From the NCBI GenBank assembly GCA_037043455.1, contig JAWPHD010001810.1, forward strand, positions 229,178 through 293,177: 64,000 bases of DNA, in the 5' to 3' direction. This DNA comes from Cyrtodaria siliqua. Taxonomy: Eukaryota > Mollusca > Bivalvia > Adapedonta > Hiatellidae. This document shows, piece after piece, positions 1-10,720 of this stretch (position 1 is the first letter of the stretch; each line of letters starts with the position of its first letter). The translations under genes were made by a program, and so were the position numbers. The notes below the pieces were generated by a model. It worked only from the letters and a program-made list of their open reading frames with translations. It had not been told where the DNA came from and made no database searches.

Positions 1-3000
1 ATGTTTTATTGATGCAATTTCGTTTTCTCTGCTGCCTATATGTTTCATTTATGTGTTCATTCTATGTATACGTACTATTTCCTTAGTAAACGAATAACTG
101 ATAACAGAATATATATCTCCATGGTGAAGCTTGTTGTTTGTTTATAATCACCAGGTTCCAAAATATGTAGCTGTCACCCCCCATTTCATTCGGCCAAGTT
201 GTCCACATTTAGATTATTTTCATCCATTTTGTGATTTGATTTAAAGATATTTTTCTAACATCGATTGCGAAGCAAGTGCTATCAACTTAGATTAATTACT
301 CTCGATGGCTTCCTGAGTAGAACCAATACTAAGTAATGTGGATTAATTATCTTGCTCAATGATAAATAGCATGGCCACGGCGAGGCTAGAACGCACGACC
401 TCTCGATCTGAAGTCCGATGCTCTACAACAGAACCACGCACTCCAGGATTGCTAATCGTTTTGTGTATTATATACTCCAGTTATTTCGAAGGCTGGCGTG
501 GACCAGTGGATAGCACGGTCAATTTGAACTCCGGAGGACCCGGATTCAGGCCTTACCGTCGTCACTGAGTTCCGTCGGGGAGTTCTTGGTCAAGACACTT
601 CCGCTTTTAAAGCCTCTTCTGTCGGGGACATAAACCGGTCGGTTCCGTGTATCGGAGTTTATCCTCCGAGCACGTTAAAGAGCCACATGACTTTATTCGT
701 TAGTAAGAGTAGGACAGATTCCCGGATTCCTATGTAGCATTCCCCCCTCTCTGTGCGGCTCTATACTATATATACTGATACAAATAAGTTTAGCAAGTAA
801 ATAACATATAAATCCCGTTGACCAGATTCTAGGATATGTGTAAAAGCGGTCATGGGCAATATAACTTACATACTTATCAGTTTTATTAAGGGAATAAGTC
901 TCAAAAGAAATATGCGAAAACAATAGCAACATGATGTGGTAATTTACATGTTTTACAGAAATTATAATTTCGCTCTTATTTCAATGTAAAGGGAGGTAAT
1001 TTCACAAATGGTAAGCTTTGGTTCCCTATGTCTTTATAATGGCAAGGCAATTGTTGATTGTTTTAGCGGTTTTTATAACTTGAAACCCATAACAGTTATT
1101 TTATAATGTTTAATCTTGCTCTTTACCTTATTTGTATTTTTAAAGTGAAATAGTATGTTTTAACTAAACGGGAGATAACTCCGATACTTACAAAAAGGTC
1201 AACCTAAGTCATGCCGATGATTTAAAATACTTCACAATATAGAATAACATTACATTTATGTAAGCTAGATGTGCATAATGAGTAGTCGTTAAACAACAAT
1301 CAATTCAATTAGTGTTTGGCAGCAGCTGGTTTCATCGCAATGCAGCAGTGGATGTGTACTAGTCCACAGATACCGGGTTTTAAAAAAATCCTATATGTCT
1401 ATTAAAAGTGTTTTTAACAGTCTATGTCCAATGTTGAGTTCATGTACAGTGTAGATTAGCGTTAGTTTATCACTAGCTATAGCCCAGTTCGGTAACATGG
1501 TTTGCATCCATTTAATGGGAAATACAGAGTTGTCACATTTTCAACTTCCTGTGAGCCAATTACTTTTCTTATCTCAAAACCGAAGAGCTTGTAAAGACAT
1601 ATCTCCCATGACAAATACAATTTCAATCAGCCTGGTATTGCCATGAATGTTCAATGTTATTATTATTTGTTCATACTTCAAACGCACTTCGTTATATATA
1701 ATTATACCTCACAATCAAACCCAATGCCATGTAACCCCCTGCTTTGCAAGAATAGTCTGAGAACAGGACTAACGACACATGTAGCAGGTTGCATACGGGG
1801 AAAACAGGGTGCAGGACCCAAAGACTGTAATGTATACGATTTATTCATAAGTAAAGTAATATCACGTGACTTTTTGATAGCGTTCAAAAAGCATCGATTC
1901 TATAGATTTATTTATCATTTCTGCGTGAATACTGAACGGATTTTGATCAAATAAAGCGCACATACCTCTACTTAGTGATAGTTCCCGTCAGCTTCGAACG
2001 TTTGAAAAGACTGATTTTGTCATTAGTGGCGAAAAGAATGGCTTGCTTAGAAGATTCATGTCGGCTTAATTGATCAAAAACCGGAAATTAAAAAAAAAAA
2101 AATAAGAATAAAAAAAAAAGAAAAAAGAAAAGAAAAAAAGAACTGAATTGAGGTCTGTGTTTACCCATTTTAGGCATGTACGCGATCAGAATTCACGTGT
2201 TATAGCCACCAGGTTCTTAGTTGCTGTGCTACATTTACTTTCGTGTTCGATGTTCCACTTCCACTTCATCTTAAATTCATGATTTTTCCGCAAACCTATA
2301 ACAGTTGTCCCATCAGTTGTTATGTTTAAGATATGTCTACTTTGTTAATTATGGACATTTTTGAGAAATTAAATGGATAATGCATAACCTACAAACTCGG
2401 AAGTAAATAACGCCACGTATTACATACAGGAAGACGTGGATTGGACGGTATAAGTAAGTGTTACAGTTTCAATAAATATTTTCAATACAATTATAAATTA
2501 AGCTACATTTGAATAAAACGTTTCGTTATCGTGCACATATTTGTCTTACGATAGATCTACGATAACTAATCAATATGACCTCGCAAGTCAAGCCCAGTAA
2601 GATTTATATAGTGTTGACTTTTATCTATATTGTAAAGGTTAGTACATAGAGACACTAATTAACTATATACAATTATGTAAGTATTATATTTTCTTTAATT
2701 GTTTTAATTCAAATAATAAACCTTTCTGTTAGATGACACTAGCTGAATAGCAATGTATTTATTTATTTATTTAAATAATGTCTTTAACATTGTGTTTGTA
2801 TTTTCTCTATTTGTTTTAAGTCAGCTAATAACCTTTCTGGTAGGTGACACTACCTGAAAAGCGATGTATGTATCTATTTATTTAAATAATGTGTTGAACT
2901 TTGTGTTTGTATTTTCTCATTTCTACTTTCATTTTCGTTTCTCTATCACACAATTATCGTTGTCGAATATCACACTATAAACGAGAAAAACAGTAGCATT

Positions 3001-4144
3001 TTTGGAACTAATAGTCAATGAAAAAATGAATTGAAACATATCGTTTATACATTTAAATGACCAAAAGTTTACTTTCGTTTTCACTTAAACATTGTGCGTA
3101 GTACAACACCCAACAGTAGCACCGAGCGGATAAAAAATAAACAACTAGAACTAGTTTTATAATAACTTTTCGCACTTGTGTTACTTTACTCATTAGAGCA
3201 AGCATATGCCATCAATTACAAGATTGAAAAATACAAATTAGAATTATGTAGTATATACTGCATTGTATTTTATTTTGATTTTCGTGTTATTTGCCCACAC
3301 ACAGTAATGCAGTGCACTCGTAAGATAAGCATTAGAACAGAATAGAATTGAATATATTTTTCATGAATCCATCTGTTTCATATTCGCGTTTGTGTTTGTC
3401 GCTGAACTGTAAAATTGTTCGGGCTCGTAGTTGAACTTTAAGCAGTGATAAGTATAATACAAACGACGTTCTATTTCTCAAATAAACAGAAGTCCCACGA
3501 GGGCCTGTACCTAATAGTTTAAGGCAGTATGGTGTCCATAATTGTTTTTTAATGATATTTTTATCTCATTGATAATCAACTTCTAACACATTTGGTGGAA
3601 ATCGAGTGAAAAAATAAAGCTTCCAATATTTAAAAAAATGGCGGGTTGTGGGGGTGGGGTTGGAGAAGGGGAGAGGGATTATGTGTCAATATGGCTGGTT
3701 TTCAACGTTTTTATTGTATCAGCATTCTTGGACAAGTTTAAGATCGGATGAAAAATGAAGGACATAGAGTTTTAATAAAGCAAAACATTGCTCGTTTCAT
3801 TCAATCAAGAAAACAGTTCTGCTTTTTCTAGTCCAGCATCTAGATAGTTTTACAACTTGTCCGTGTTTCATTATTATCAACACTTGCTGTGTTTGAAAAA
3901 GATCGGATGAAAAAAATAAAGACACTATCGTCATAACGAGGCAAAACGGACGTACGGACGAACGTGTGCCCGGATGGACGGACGACGGACAAAGCATCAT
4001 TAGTATTACATTCTTTCATTACGATAGTATAGTCAAATGAGAGAGAGAGAAGAGATCATGTTATTGTGTTTGTAGTTAAGTCAACGCCAAAATCTAATTA
4101 CACACTCGTTTTTCAGGATTTATAAACCAGTTTACTATTCCGTG
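1..4144. repeat. Segmental duplication block X1 (paralogue of 20341-24091)
   Basis: This block is collinear with 20341-24091 over its whole length. The matching landmarks are the opening 'atgttttattgatgcaat', the SINE-like piece, the poly-A stretch near 2090, the (ttta)n stretch near 2755, the 'agatcggatgaaaaatgaag' unit near 3740, and the closing 'tttactattccgtg'. X1 lies just upstream of IFI44-like copy 1, while X2 lies downstream of it, so X was copied separately from the gene block. I see no gene in it: the short open frames are not conserved between X1 and X2. The left edge is cut by the window. Confidence 0.85.
364..690. repeat. tRNA-derived SINE-like sequence in X1
   Basis: Read on the minus strand, 364-440 resembles a decayed tRNA: a B-box-like GTTCGAGCC (better kept in X2), an anticodon-arm-like segment around 'tcggacttcagatcgag', and an A-box-like 'tgtagagc'. 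A second tRNA-like head on the plus strand follows at about 490-565 ('cagtggatagcacg … gacccggattcag'). After it comes a tail with 'gttccgtgtatcgga' and 'cacgttaaagagcca', motifs that recur in marine-invertebrate SINEs. The pair is duplicated at 20711-21062. Family assignment is from memory of the motifs only. Confidence 0.5.
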
Positions 4145-4145
4145 T

Positions 4146-4975
4146 CAGAACAAGACGACCTGTCGCGCACAAAATCCAGGTCCTTGGCTCCAAGGTCAAG
4201 GTCACACCTAGAGGTCAAATGTCAAATCGTGTCCAGTCAATAACTCTGGCAGTCCTGGACGGATTTTCAAATAACTTGGCACAAGTTCTCATCACAAAAA
4301 TACGACGTGTCGCACACAAAACCCAGGTCCGTGGCTCCAAGGTCAAGGTCACACATAGAGGTCAAAGGTCAAATCGTGTCCGGTCAATAACTCTGGCATT
4401 CTTGGACGGATTTTCAAATAACTTGGCACAAGTGCTCAACACAACAAGACGACATGTCTCGCATACAATCCAGGTCCACGGCTCTAAAATCAGTCACACT
4501 TAGAGGTCAAAGATCAAATCGTGTCCTGTCAATAACTCTGGCATTCCTGGACGGATCTTCAAATAACTTGGCACAAGTGCTCAGCACAGCAAGACGACGT
4601 GTCGCGCACAAAGACCACGTCGTGGCTCCAAGGGAAAGGTCACACTTAGAGGTCAAAGGTCAAATCGTGTCCGGCCAATAACCCTGGCATTCCTGGACGG
4701 ATTTTCAAATAACTTGGCACAAGTGCTTACCACAACAAGATGATGTGTCGAGCATAAAATCCAGGTCTGCGGCCCTAAGGTCAAGGTCACACTTAGAGGT
4801 CAAAGGTCAAATATTGTTCGGTCAATAACATTTGCATTCCTGGACAGATTTTCAAATAACTTGGCACAAGTGCTCACCACAACCATACGACGTGTCGCGC
4901 ACAAAATTCAGGTCCGTGACTCAAAGGTCAAGTTCACACTTAGAGGTCAAAGTTCACTTCGGAGGAATTTGTCAC
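4146..4975. repeat. Tandem repeat, about 147-bp unit, about 6 copies, rich in AGGTCA half-sites
   Basis: The phrase 'taactctggc' or its variants recurs at 4241, 4388, 4533, 4680 and 4826, a spacing of 145-147 bp. Each unit also carries 'acgacgtgtcgcgcac', 'ggacggattttcaaataacttggcacaag' (in parts) and a run of AGGTCA half-sites. The open frames at 4219-4681 are artefacts of this periodicity. The repeat separates X1 from Y1 and lies about 0.8 kb upstream of the first coding exon of copy 1. It has no counterpart upstream of copy 2. The family looks like a dispersed bivalve repeat, so any local regulatory role is speculative. Confidence 0.85.
4359..4809 (+). promoter_or_regulatory. Three perfect DR1-type nuclear-receptor half-site pairs (candidate)
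   Basis: AGGTCA-A-AGGTCA occurs exactly at 4359-4371, 4650-4662 and 4797-4809, once per tandem unit. The other units hold one-mismatch versions (for example aggtcaaatgtca). In units 2 and 5 each pair follows an AAGGTCAAGGTCA direct repeat. DR1 spacing is the known arrangement for RXR, HNF4, COUP-TF and PPAR-type dimers. Presence of the motif is direct; binding or any effect on the neighbouring gene is inference, and the motif is part of a repeat family. Confidence 0.3.
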
Positions 4976-5690
4976 TCACAGTGACATGTCTTGTTTAAAA
5001 AAAATGTTTTACCTTCGATGATATCACGGGTCCATGGTGACATTAAATATGTAAGGCTTATATGCACATCTGGCCAAAGTTGAGAATATTTAAAACATAG
5101 TTCACTATGACCACATGTTGACTTTACACTATTTCACCTGTAGATGACATTAAAATAAAATATTACGGTCATATGTACAAATATCATATTTGGAAAGGTT
5201 CAAGGTTAAGTCGAAGAAAATGGGCGCCGTGACTAATTTGTGTGCCTATGTTTTGACCTATTTTTCAAATGTATGTCACATTCGTTACCTTTTAATGTCA
5301 TATATGCAAAACGAATCGGGTAAATGAGCTAATCTTGTGGTCATATTGACCACTGAACCTTATTTCGAAAAATAAGTCTTACTTCTCGAAAATTGTCGCT
5401 TTAGGACCATTTTTAAGAGTTGGCCTTATTCTGCGTTGTCTGACCTTAGTTTTCAAGGTCAAAATAAAAACACGTATTTTAGGTCAAAGATTGAAGCATG
5501 CAAAGTGATATGACGTATAGTATACGCGTTATTGATGTAAATGGTAAAATGGACGGATGCAAAGAGAAATCTTATGCAAATTATATAACAGAAAATGACT
5601 TAGCTGTCATATTCAGTTTAGCTACATACCCCGTAGTTGACTACTCCTTGCCGGAAATTGAGGAAGTCTATACTGATAAGGATATGTACC
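4976..5690. other. Upstream flank of copy 1, no gene seen
   Basis: From about 5126 on, this sequence matches the flank of copy 2 (51697 onward), including 'cacctgtagatgacatt' and 'aggtcaaagattgaagcatgc'. I could not place a TATA box or a 5' non-coding exon with confidence, although the splice acceptor before the start-codon exon implies one upstream. Confidence 0.5.
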
Positions 5691-5767
5691 AAATGGAACA
5701 GTGGACCGTGGGTGGGCATAATGTATTCACCTTGATGAACAACATCACCAGATATGTGTGTTACTGA
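5690..5767 (+). pseudogene. Duplicated 5' fragment of the TLDc exon (copy 1)
   Basis: The segment reads KDMYQMEQWT…VFTLMNNIT and aligns with the start of the true TLDc exon just downstream (KDMDQLEQWI…TFTLLYSIT), both at the protein level and in DNA. It ends in a stop shortly after the matched part. It lies in an open stretch from 5498, and the same fragment sits in the same place before copy 2, so the duplication predates the gene duplication. It may be a dead partial exon copy or an alternative first coding exon; I favour the former because it stops before the domain core. Confidence 0.6.
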
Positions 5768-5811
5768 TAAAAACAGTATTTTTATTTCAGTTAGAAATCA
5801 AGTTATAAACG

Positions 5812-6339
5812 ATGGGAGGTCGTGTACAGGACAAGGATATGGACCAACTGGAACAGTGGATCGGGACTGGACCCAAGACCTTCACCTTGCTGTACAGTAT
5901 AACCAGTGATGGATGTAACGCGACCAACTTCCATCAGAAATGTGACAACCAGGGTGCAACGGTCACAGTCCTCTATAACCCACAAGGATCCGTGTATGGC
6001 GGGTATACATCTATCAGCTGGAAGTCTAGAGGAGAGCTTATGCCAATGATGCTAATGCATTTTTATTTCGACTTATGGCCAGTGGTAAACTAGCAGCAGT
6101 GCAGTTTGCACGATCTGGCAAAGCTCGGGAAGTTTATGATCATGGCAGTTATGGGCCAACATTTGGAGCCAACTACGACCTAAACACATTCTCCAGTGCC
6201 GTCAATAGTTCCGGTGGATACTTTATCCTTAATGGCTACCTAAAGATTGGATATTCATACAATGCCCAGAGTATACCAATGGACCAAATCAACAATGGAA
6301 CCATGAACGTGACAGAGCTGGAGGTTTACAAGGTGGCTG
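5812..6339 (+). pseudogene. Copy 1 exon 1: TLDc domain, broken by +2 frameshift
   Basis: A 'tttatttcag' acceptor ends at 5790, followed by 21 nt of leader with an in-frame TAA six bases before the ATG, which supports ATG 5812 as start. The first part reads MGGRVQDKDMDQLEQW… with TLDc hallmarks GGYTSISW. The frame changes at about 6034-6038, and the rest (MASGKLAAVQFAR…ELEVYKVAG) continues in another frame. The 5' splice site is GCTG|GTGAGT at 6340. Confidence 0.85.
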
Positions 6340-6805
6340 GTGAGTGTAGAATTAATTTGTTATTGGTGAAACAATGTTTAAAAAAAAGGTGAACATTTTG
6401 TTTTGATTACTGTAGATAATCGAGATACATTTAAAGTATATTGCACTAATACTGGTATAAACACTTTAAAGCGACTGTCGACAAGTTTGGGGGAACTATA
6501 ATAAAACGTGCTATATCCAGTACAAACATATACACATATACATCCGTTTAAGATGTTTTCATATCATTCTTTTATCTGTTTAAGCAGTACTGAAAGAAGC
6601 GTTCTCATGCTCTCTTGAGGCTCTTGTTGAAAGTTATCTCATGTTATCGTTTAATTAAAATACTCTCTATTTTATATTGGAACGAGGCTTTGCAATACTT
6701 TAAAGAGCAAAGGGCGACACCCCCTTTAAACTACAAGGCTTAAAATGTACCAATGTATTGTCACATTATTATTATTATTAGTAGTAGTAGTAGTTTTAGT
6801 AATAG

Positions 6806-6851
<46 letters not shown>

Positions 6852-6866
6852 GTTGTTGTAGTATAA

Positions 6867-6897
<31 letters not shown>

Positions 6898-7036
6898 GAG
6901 GAGGAGGATATAATAATTATTATTTTATTATTATCATTATTATTATAACAGAATTAGCGTATCAATATAGTATCATAATCAGCATAATGATTGTAATTAT
7001 TCTTGTATGGAAACATGTTTTTATTTTTTATTGCAG
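6340..7036. other. Intron 1 of copy 1, with triplet microsatellite at 6766-6950
   Basis: The intron is 697 nt. Its middle holds (tta)n, (agt)n and (agg)n runs at 6766-6950. The rest aligns with intron 1 of copy 2, where the simple-sequence block is larger and of different composition. Confidence 0.8.
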
Positions 7037-7098
7037 ATGGAAAGAGAACACCAACAATAGTAACACCCTGGCGAAAAACACCAACATGGAATACAAAG
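7037..7098 (+). CDS. Copy 1 exon 2: linker exon (PWR…TW motif)
   Basis: A 'ttattgcag' acceptor precedes 62 nt reading (D)GKRTPTIVTPWRKTPTWNTK and a GTATTT donor follows at 7099. The PWR…W stretch between the TLDc and P-loop parts is characteristic of IFI44-type proteins. Phases 1 in and 0 out agree with the flanking exons. The exon and its donor are repeated in the intron directly downstream. Confidence 0.8.
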
Positions 7099-7122
7099 GT
7101 ATTTAAAGAAAAAATGGTCTCT

Positions 7123-7290
7123 GGAAAGAGAACACCAAAAATAGTAATACCCCAGGAGGCAAAACCATCAACATGGAATACAAAGGTCTTTAAAGAAAAA
7201 AAGGTAGCTGAAATGAGAACATCAAACATAGTAACACCCTGGCAAAAAGACCAACACGGAATACAAAGAAGTATTTAAAGAAAAAAAGGA
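7123..7290 (+). repeat. Two degenerate tandem copies of exon 2 plus its splice donor
   Basis: Units starting at 7123 and 7210 repeat the 7039-7122 segment: 'ggaaagagaacacc…atggaatacaaagGTnTTTaaagaaaaaa'. Spacing is 84 and 87 bp. The three units are open in one frame (7003-7278), with GKRTP and NTKVFKEK recurring. The second unit keeps a GT donor (aaagGTcttt); the third has aaagaaGTattt. None has its own polypyrimidine/AG acceptor, so they are probably not independent exons. Confidence 0.8.
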
Positions 7291-8295
7291 ACCAAACACG
7301 TCATATGTCTGTGCTGTAACTAAACAGGGGACGCTATAACATACATTCTCAGTCATGGTATTCGGTTGTTCTATGAATTGAGTCCTGTCGTTATTCGTCG
7401 TCATCCAGTTTTGTCTTTTAGCACATTATTGCATTTATATCACTTTCCAATAGCTGACATATCTTTTTCTACAGGTGTCTGAAAGACGACCGTCGTATCA
7501 AAAATACGAGTGCATACTGTGATGGCCCGTTAATATTTTATTTCGTCTCTTTCTCATCCAAAACTAGCAAACCGTAGTTCACGAAACTTCACGGTATCGT
7601 TACTAATGATGTCTTGGTACACGCTTCAATTCAATTCTCTGCAAAGATGGGCGCCAAAGCTTAAATTAGCAAAACACTTAAATTTGCAATTTCGTTCGAT
7701 ACTTTTCACGAACCGTAAAAGGTAACACTACGGGGAGTTAACGTTTAAAGGTCTAAAGGAAAACCATAACAAATAAGCCTCCAAGATTGTCGCCAGCGGA
7801 GTTAACAGGAACATATACAATAGCATACTTGTTTTATAGGAACTTCCTGCGATTGTTACTTCTCCTAAATATTGACTCAGATCTTCATGATACTTTACAA
7901 GAAAACGGTGATGTTTAGTTAGGTCCTAAATGAAATCCGGATTACTGCAAATTTCAAGATGGCCACCTTAGCTAAACTTGATTAAACATAAAGAGTGATC
8001 CTTGCTCCTTTAGAAACGAAAGAGATAGCATTACTGGACCTGTAAACATATTGTCTGCATGCCATCTAGTTGGCCTTAAAGCTACAGGCCCTGTATTTAA
8101 ATCGCCTGGATATTGCTACAAGTGAACCCCGGCCTTAAACATTGACCTTCATCCCACTTCGTGTGAAGTTCAAATGACTAGTATACATAATATTCATTGA
8201 TAAACGCTGACGTTATTTTACTACATAGCCTATTATACAGTTGTCAATGATTCAACGTGGACAATCAAATACACTGTATTTTTGCTAATTTTCAG
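7291..8295. other. Rest of intron 2, copy 1; carries a deletion scar of a TIR element
   Basis: No gene is seen. The sequence is collinear with intron 2 of copy 2 until 8104. Bases 8074-8104 ('ggccttaaagctacag…aatcg') equal the left end of the TIR element at 54783. Sequence then jumps directly to 'cctggatattgctac', which in copy 2 occurs 1670 bp later at 56486. This indicates loss of most of the element and its right flank in copy 1. Confidence 0.75.
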
Positions 8296-8493
8296 CTTCT
8301 AGAAAAACTAACAGAAGACGTGGTAGCTTTCAAGCCCATGCCCGAGCTAAAAATCCCCCAAGCCCGAATCCTGATGATCGGTCCCGTGGGTGCGGGCAAG
8401 TCGAGTTTCTACAACACGATCAACTCCATATTCAAGGGTCGTATTACAAACAGGGCGTGCAGTGGCAGTGCAGAACAGTGCCTTACCACAATG
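8296..8493 (+). CDS. Copy 1 exon 3: P-loop (Walker A) of the GTPase domain
   Basis: The 'ttttcag' acceptor is followed by 66 in-phase codons (LLEKLTEDVVAFKPMPEL…). The Walker A motif GPVGAGKSS is present with the following FYNTINSIFKGRIT typical of the IFI44 G domain. The donor is ATG|GTGACT at 8494, a weak match to consensus but shared with copy 2. Confidence 0.85.
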
Positions 8494-8981
8494 GTGACTA
8501 TACATATTCAGTAATAAAATATGGATAGTAAGGCTTCCAGTTAAGGACGACTGCTGTATACTTCGGGTCAAAGATGAGGTCATGGTCACAAGCTAAAATG
8601 AGAGCAATGGACATATGTCATGATCAAAAGAGAACAAATAATTGTAAACACTGGGTAACATTCACAAATGAAATTATAATCTAAATTATATTCTAATTTG
8701 TGTTCGTTTTAAAGCTTTCGTGTAAAACAATTTGAACTGATCCCTCATTAGCACTTGCCGTTCAATTGATGTATTAGGAGGAAACAAAACCATACTGACA
8801 TTCATGTGAAAAGGGTACCATTTCCTCCAGAAAAAAAAAATGTGAAAAGGAAAATAGGTTCATGTGAAGTGTGGAATGGGAATTTATTCATCTGGAATTT
8901 GTTCAATTTGCTTTATTTCCTAATCGAAGCTCACGTTTGGTTGTTACTTCCTACACATTTGTCATCTGACATGATTTTCAG
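8494..8981. other. Intron 3 of copy 1, nothing else seen
   Basis: The intron is 488 nt and A+T-rich, and aligns with intron 3 of copy 2. The open frame at 8806-9159 only reads from the intron into exon 4 in the wrong frame. Confidence 0.7.
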
Positions 8982-9125
8982 TACACCCAGTACCGAGTTC
9001 GAGTCAGTTCCGGGGCCACTCTTAATTTCCGGCTGTGTGACACTAGGGGTCTGGAGGAATCACAGGGACTCGATAATGTGGAGTGTAACTACCTTCTGGA
9101 CGGCAATGTTCCAGATTACTACCAG
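8982..9125 (+). CDS. Copy 1 exon 4: G3 (DxxG) exon; seed of the intron-4 repeats
   Basis: A 'gattttcag' acceptor is followed by 48 codons, phase 0 on both sides. The G3 motif CDTRG is followed by LEESQGLDNVECNYLL and ends DGNVPDYYQ, then CAG|GTCTGT. The final about 80 nt and the donor are the template for the tandem arrays that fill the next 5.6 kb. Confidence 0.85.
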
Positions 9126-10720
9126 GTCTGTAACATTATTATCTGAGGAGACATCATGAGTGTAAAGTTCTACCTTATGGACGGCAATGTTCCGGATTAC
9201 TACCAGGTATGTAACATCATTATCTGAGGAGACATCACGAGTGTAAAGTTCTACCTTATGGATGGCAATGATCCGGATTACTACCAGGTATGTAACATCA
9301 TTGGATGTAACTACCTTATGGATGGCAATGTTCCAGATTAATATCAGGTATGTAACATCTTTGGATTTAACTACCTTATGGACGGCAATGTTCCTGATTA
9401 CTACCACGTATATAACATCATTGGATGTAACTACCTTCTGGATTTCAATGTTCCAGATTAATATCAGGTATGTATAAACATCATTGTCTGGGTGTAACTA
9501 GCTTTTGGATATCAATGTTCCGGATAACTACCAGGTATGTAACATCATCGTCTGGGTGTAACTATTTTCTGGACGGCAATGTTCCAGAGTACTACCAGGT
9601 ATGTAACATCATTGTCCGAGTGTAACTACCTTCTGGACGGCAATGTTCCAGAGTACTACCAGGTATGTAACATCATTGTCCGGGTGTAACTACCTTCTGG
9701 ACGGCAATGGTCCAGAGTACTACCAGGTATGTAACATCATTGTCTGGGTGTAACTACCTTCTGGACGGAAATGTTCCAGATTAATATCAGGTATGTATAA
9801 ACATCATTGTCTGGGTGTAACTAGCTTTTGGATATCAATGTTCCGGATAACTACCAGGTATGTAACATCATCGTCTGGGTGTAACTATTTTCTGGACGGC
9901 AATGTTCCAGAGTACTACCAGGTATGTAACATCATTGTCCGAGTGTAACTACCTTCTGGACGGCAATGTTCCAGAGTACTACCAGGTATGTAACATCATT
10001 GTCCGGGTGTAACTACCTTCTGGACGGCAATGGTCCAGAGTACTACCAGGTATGTAACATCATTGTCTGGGTGTAACTACCTTCTGGACGGAAATGTTCC
10101 AGAGTACTGCCAGGTATGTAACATCATTGTCCGGGTGTAACTACCTTCTGGAAGGCAATGTTCCAGATTACTACCAGGTATGTAACCTCATGTCTGGGTG
10201 TAACTATCTTCTGGACGGCAATGTTCCAGAGTACTACCAGGTATGTAACATCATTGTCCGGGTGTAACTACCTTCTGGACGGCAATGTTCCAGAGTACTT
10301 CCAGGTATGTAACATCATTGTCTTTGTGTAACTACCTTCTGGACGGCAATGTTCCAGAGTACTACCAGGTCTATAACATAATTATCTGGGTGTTACTATC
10401 TTCTGGATGGCAATGTTCCAGATTACTACCAGATATATAACATAATTATCTGGGTGTTACTATCTTCTGGATGGCAATGTTCCAGAGTACTACCAGGTAT
10501 ATAACATAATTATCTGGGTGTTACTACCTTCTGGACGGCAATGTTCCAGAGTACTACCAGGTCTATAACATAATTATATGGGTGTTACTATCTTCTGGAT
10601 AGTAATGTTCCAGATTACTACCAGGTATGCAACATCATTGTCTGGGTGTAACTATCTTCTGGACGGCAATGTTCCAGTTTACTACCAGGTATGTAACAGC
10701 ATTGTCTACTCGATATCATC
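9126..10720 (+). repeat. Minisatellite of about 64-bp units copied from the exon 4/intron 4 boundary
   Basis: Typical unit: 'gtatgtaacatcattgtc' then 'cgggtgtaactaccttctgg' then 'acggcaatgttccagagt' then 'actaccag'. The part from 'gtgtaactaccttctgg' to 'tactaccag' is the end of exon 4 (NYLLDGNVPDYYQ) and the rest is the start of intron 4 with its GTATGT donor. Over 20 units are present. At 64 bp most units shift frame and contain TAA, so the array is non-coding here. A block of about 323 bp is itself duplicated (9453 onward and 9776 onward). Confidence 0.9.

Noticed and set aside
1643..1954. 103-codon frame in X1
   Set aside because: The paralogous X2 region has lost this frame through indels, and the peptide is low-complexity.
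7123..7278. Two additional coding exons after exon 2
   Set aside because: They lack polypyrimidine/AG acceptors and the frame is broken in copy 2; treated as duplicated fragments of exon 2.
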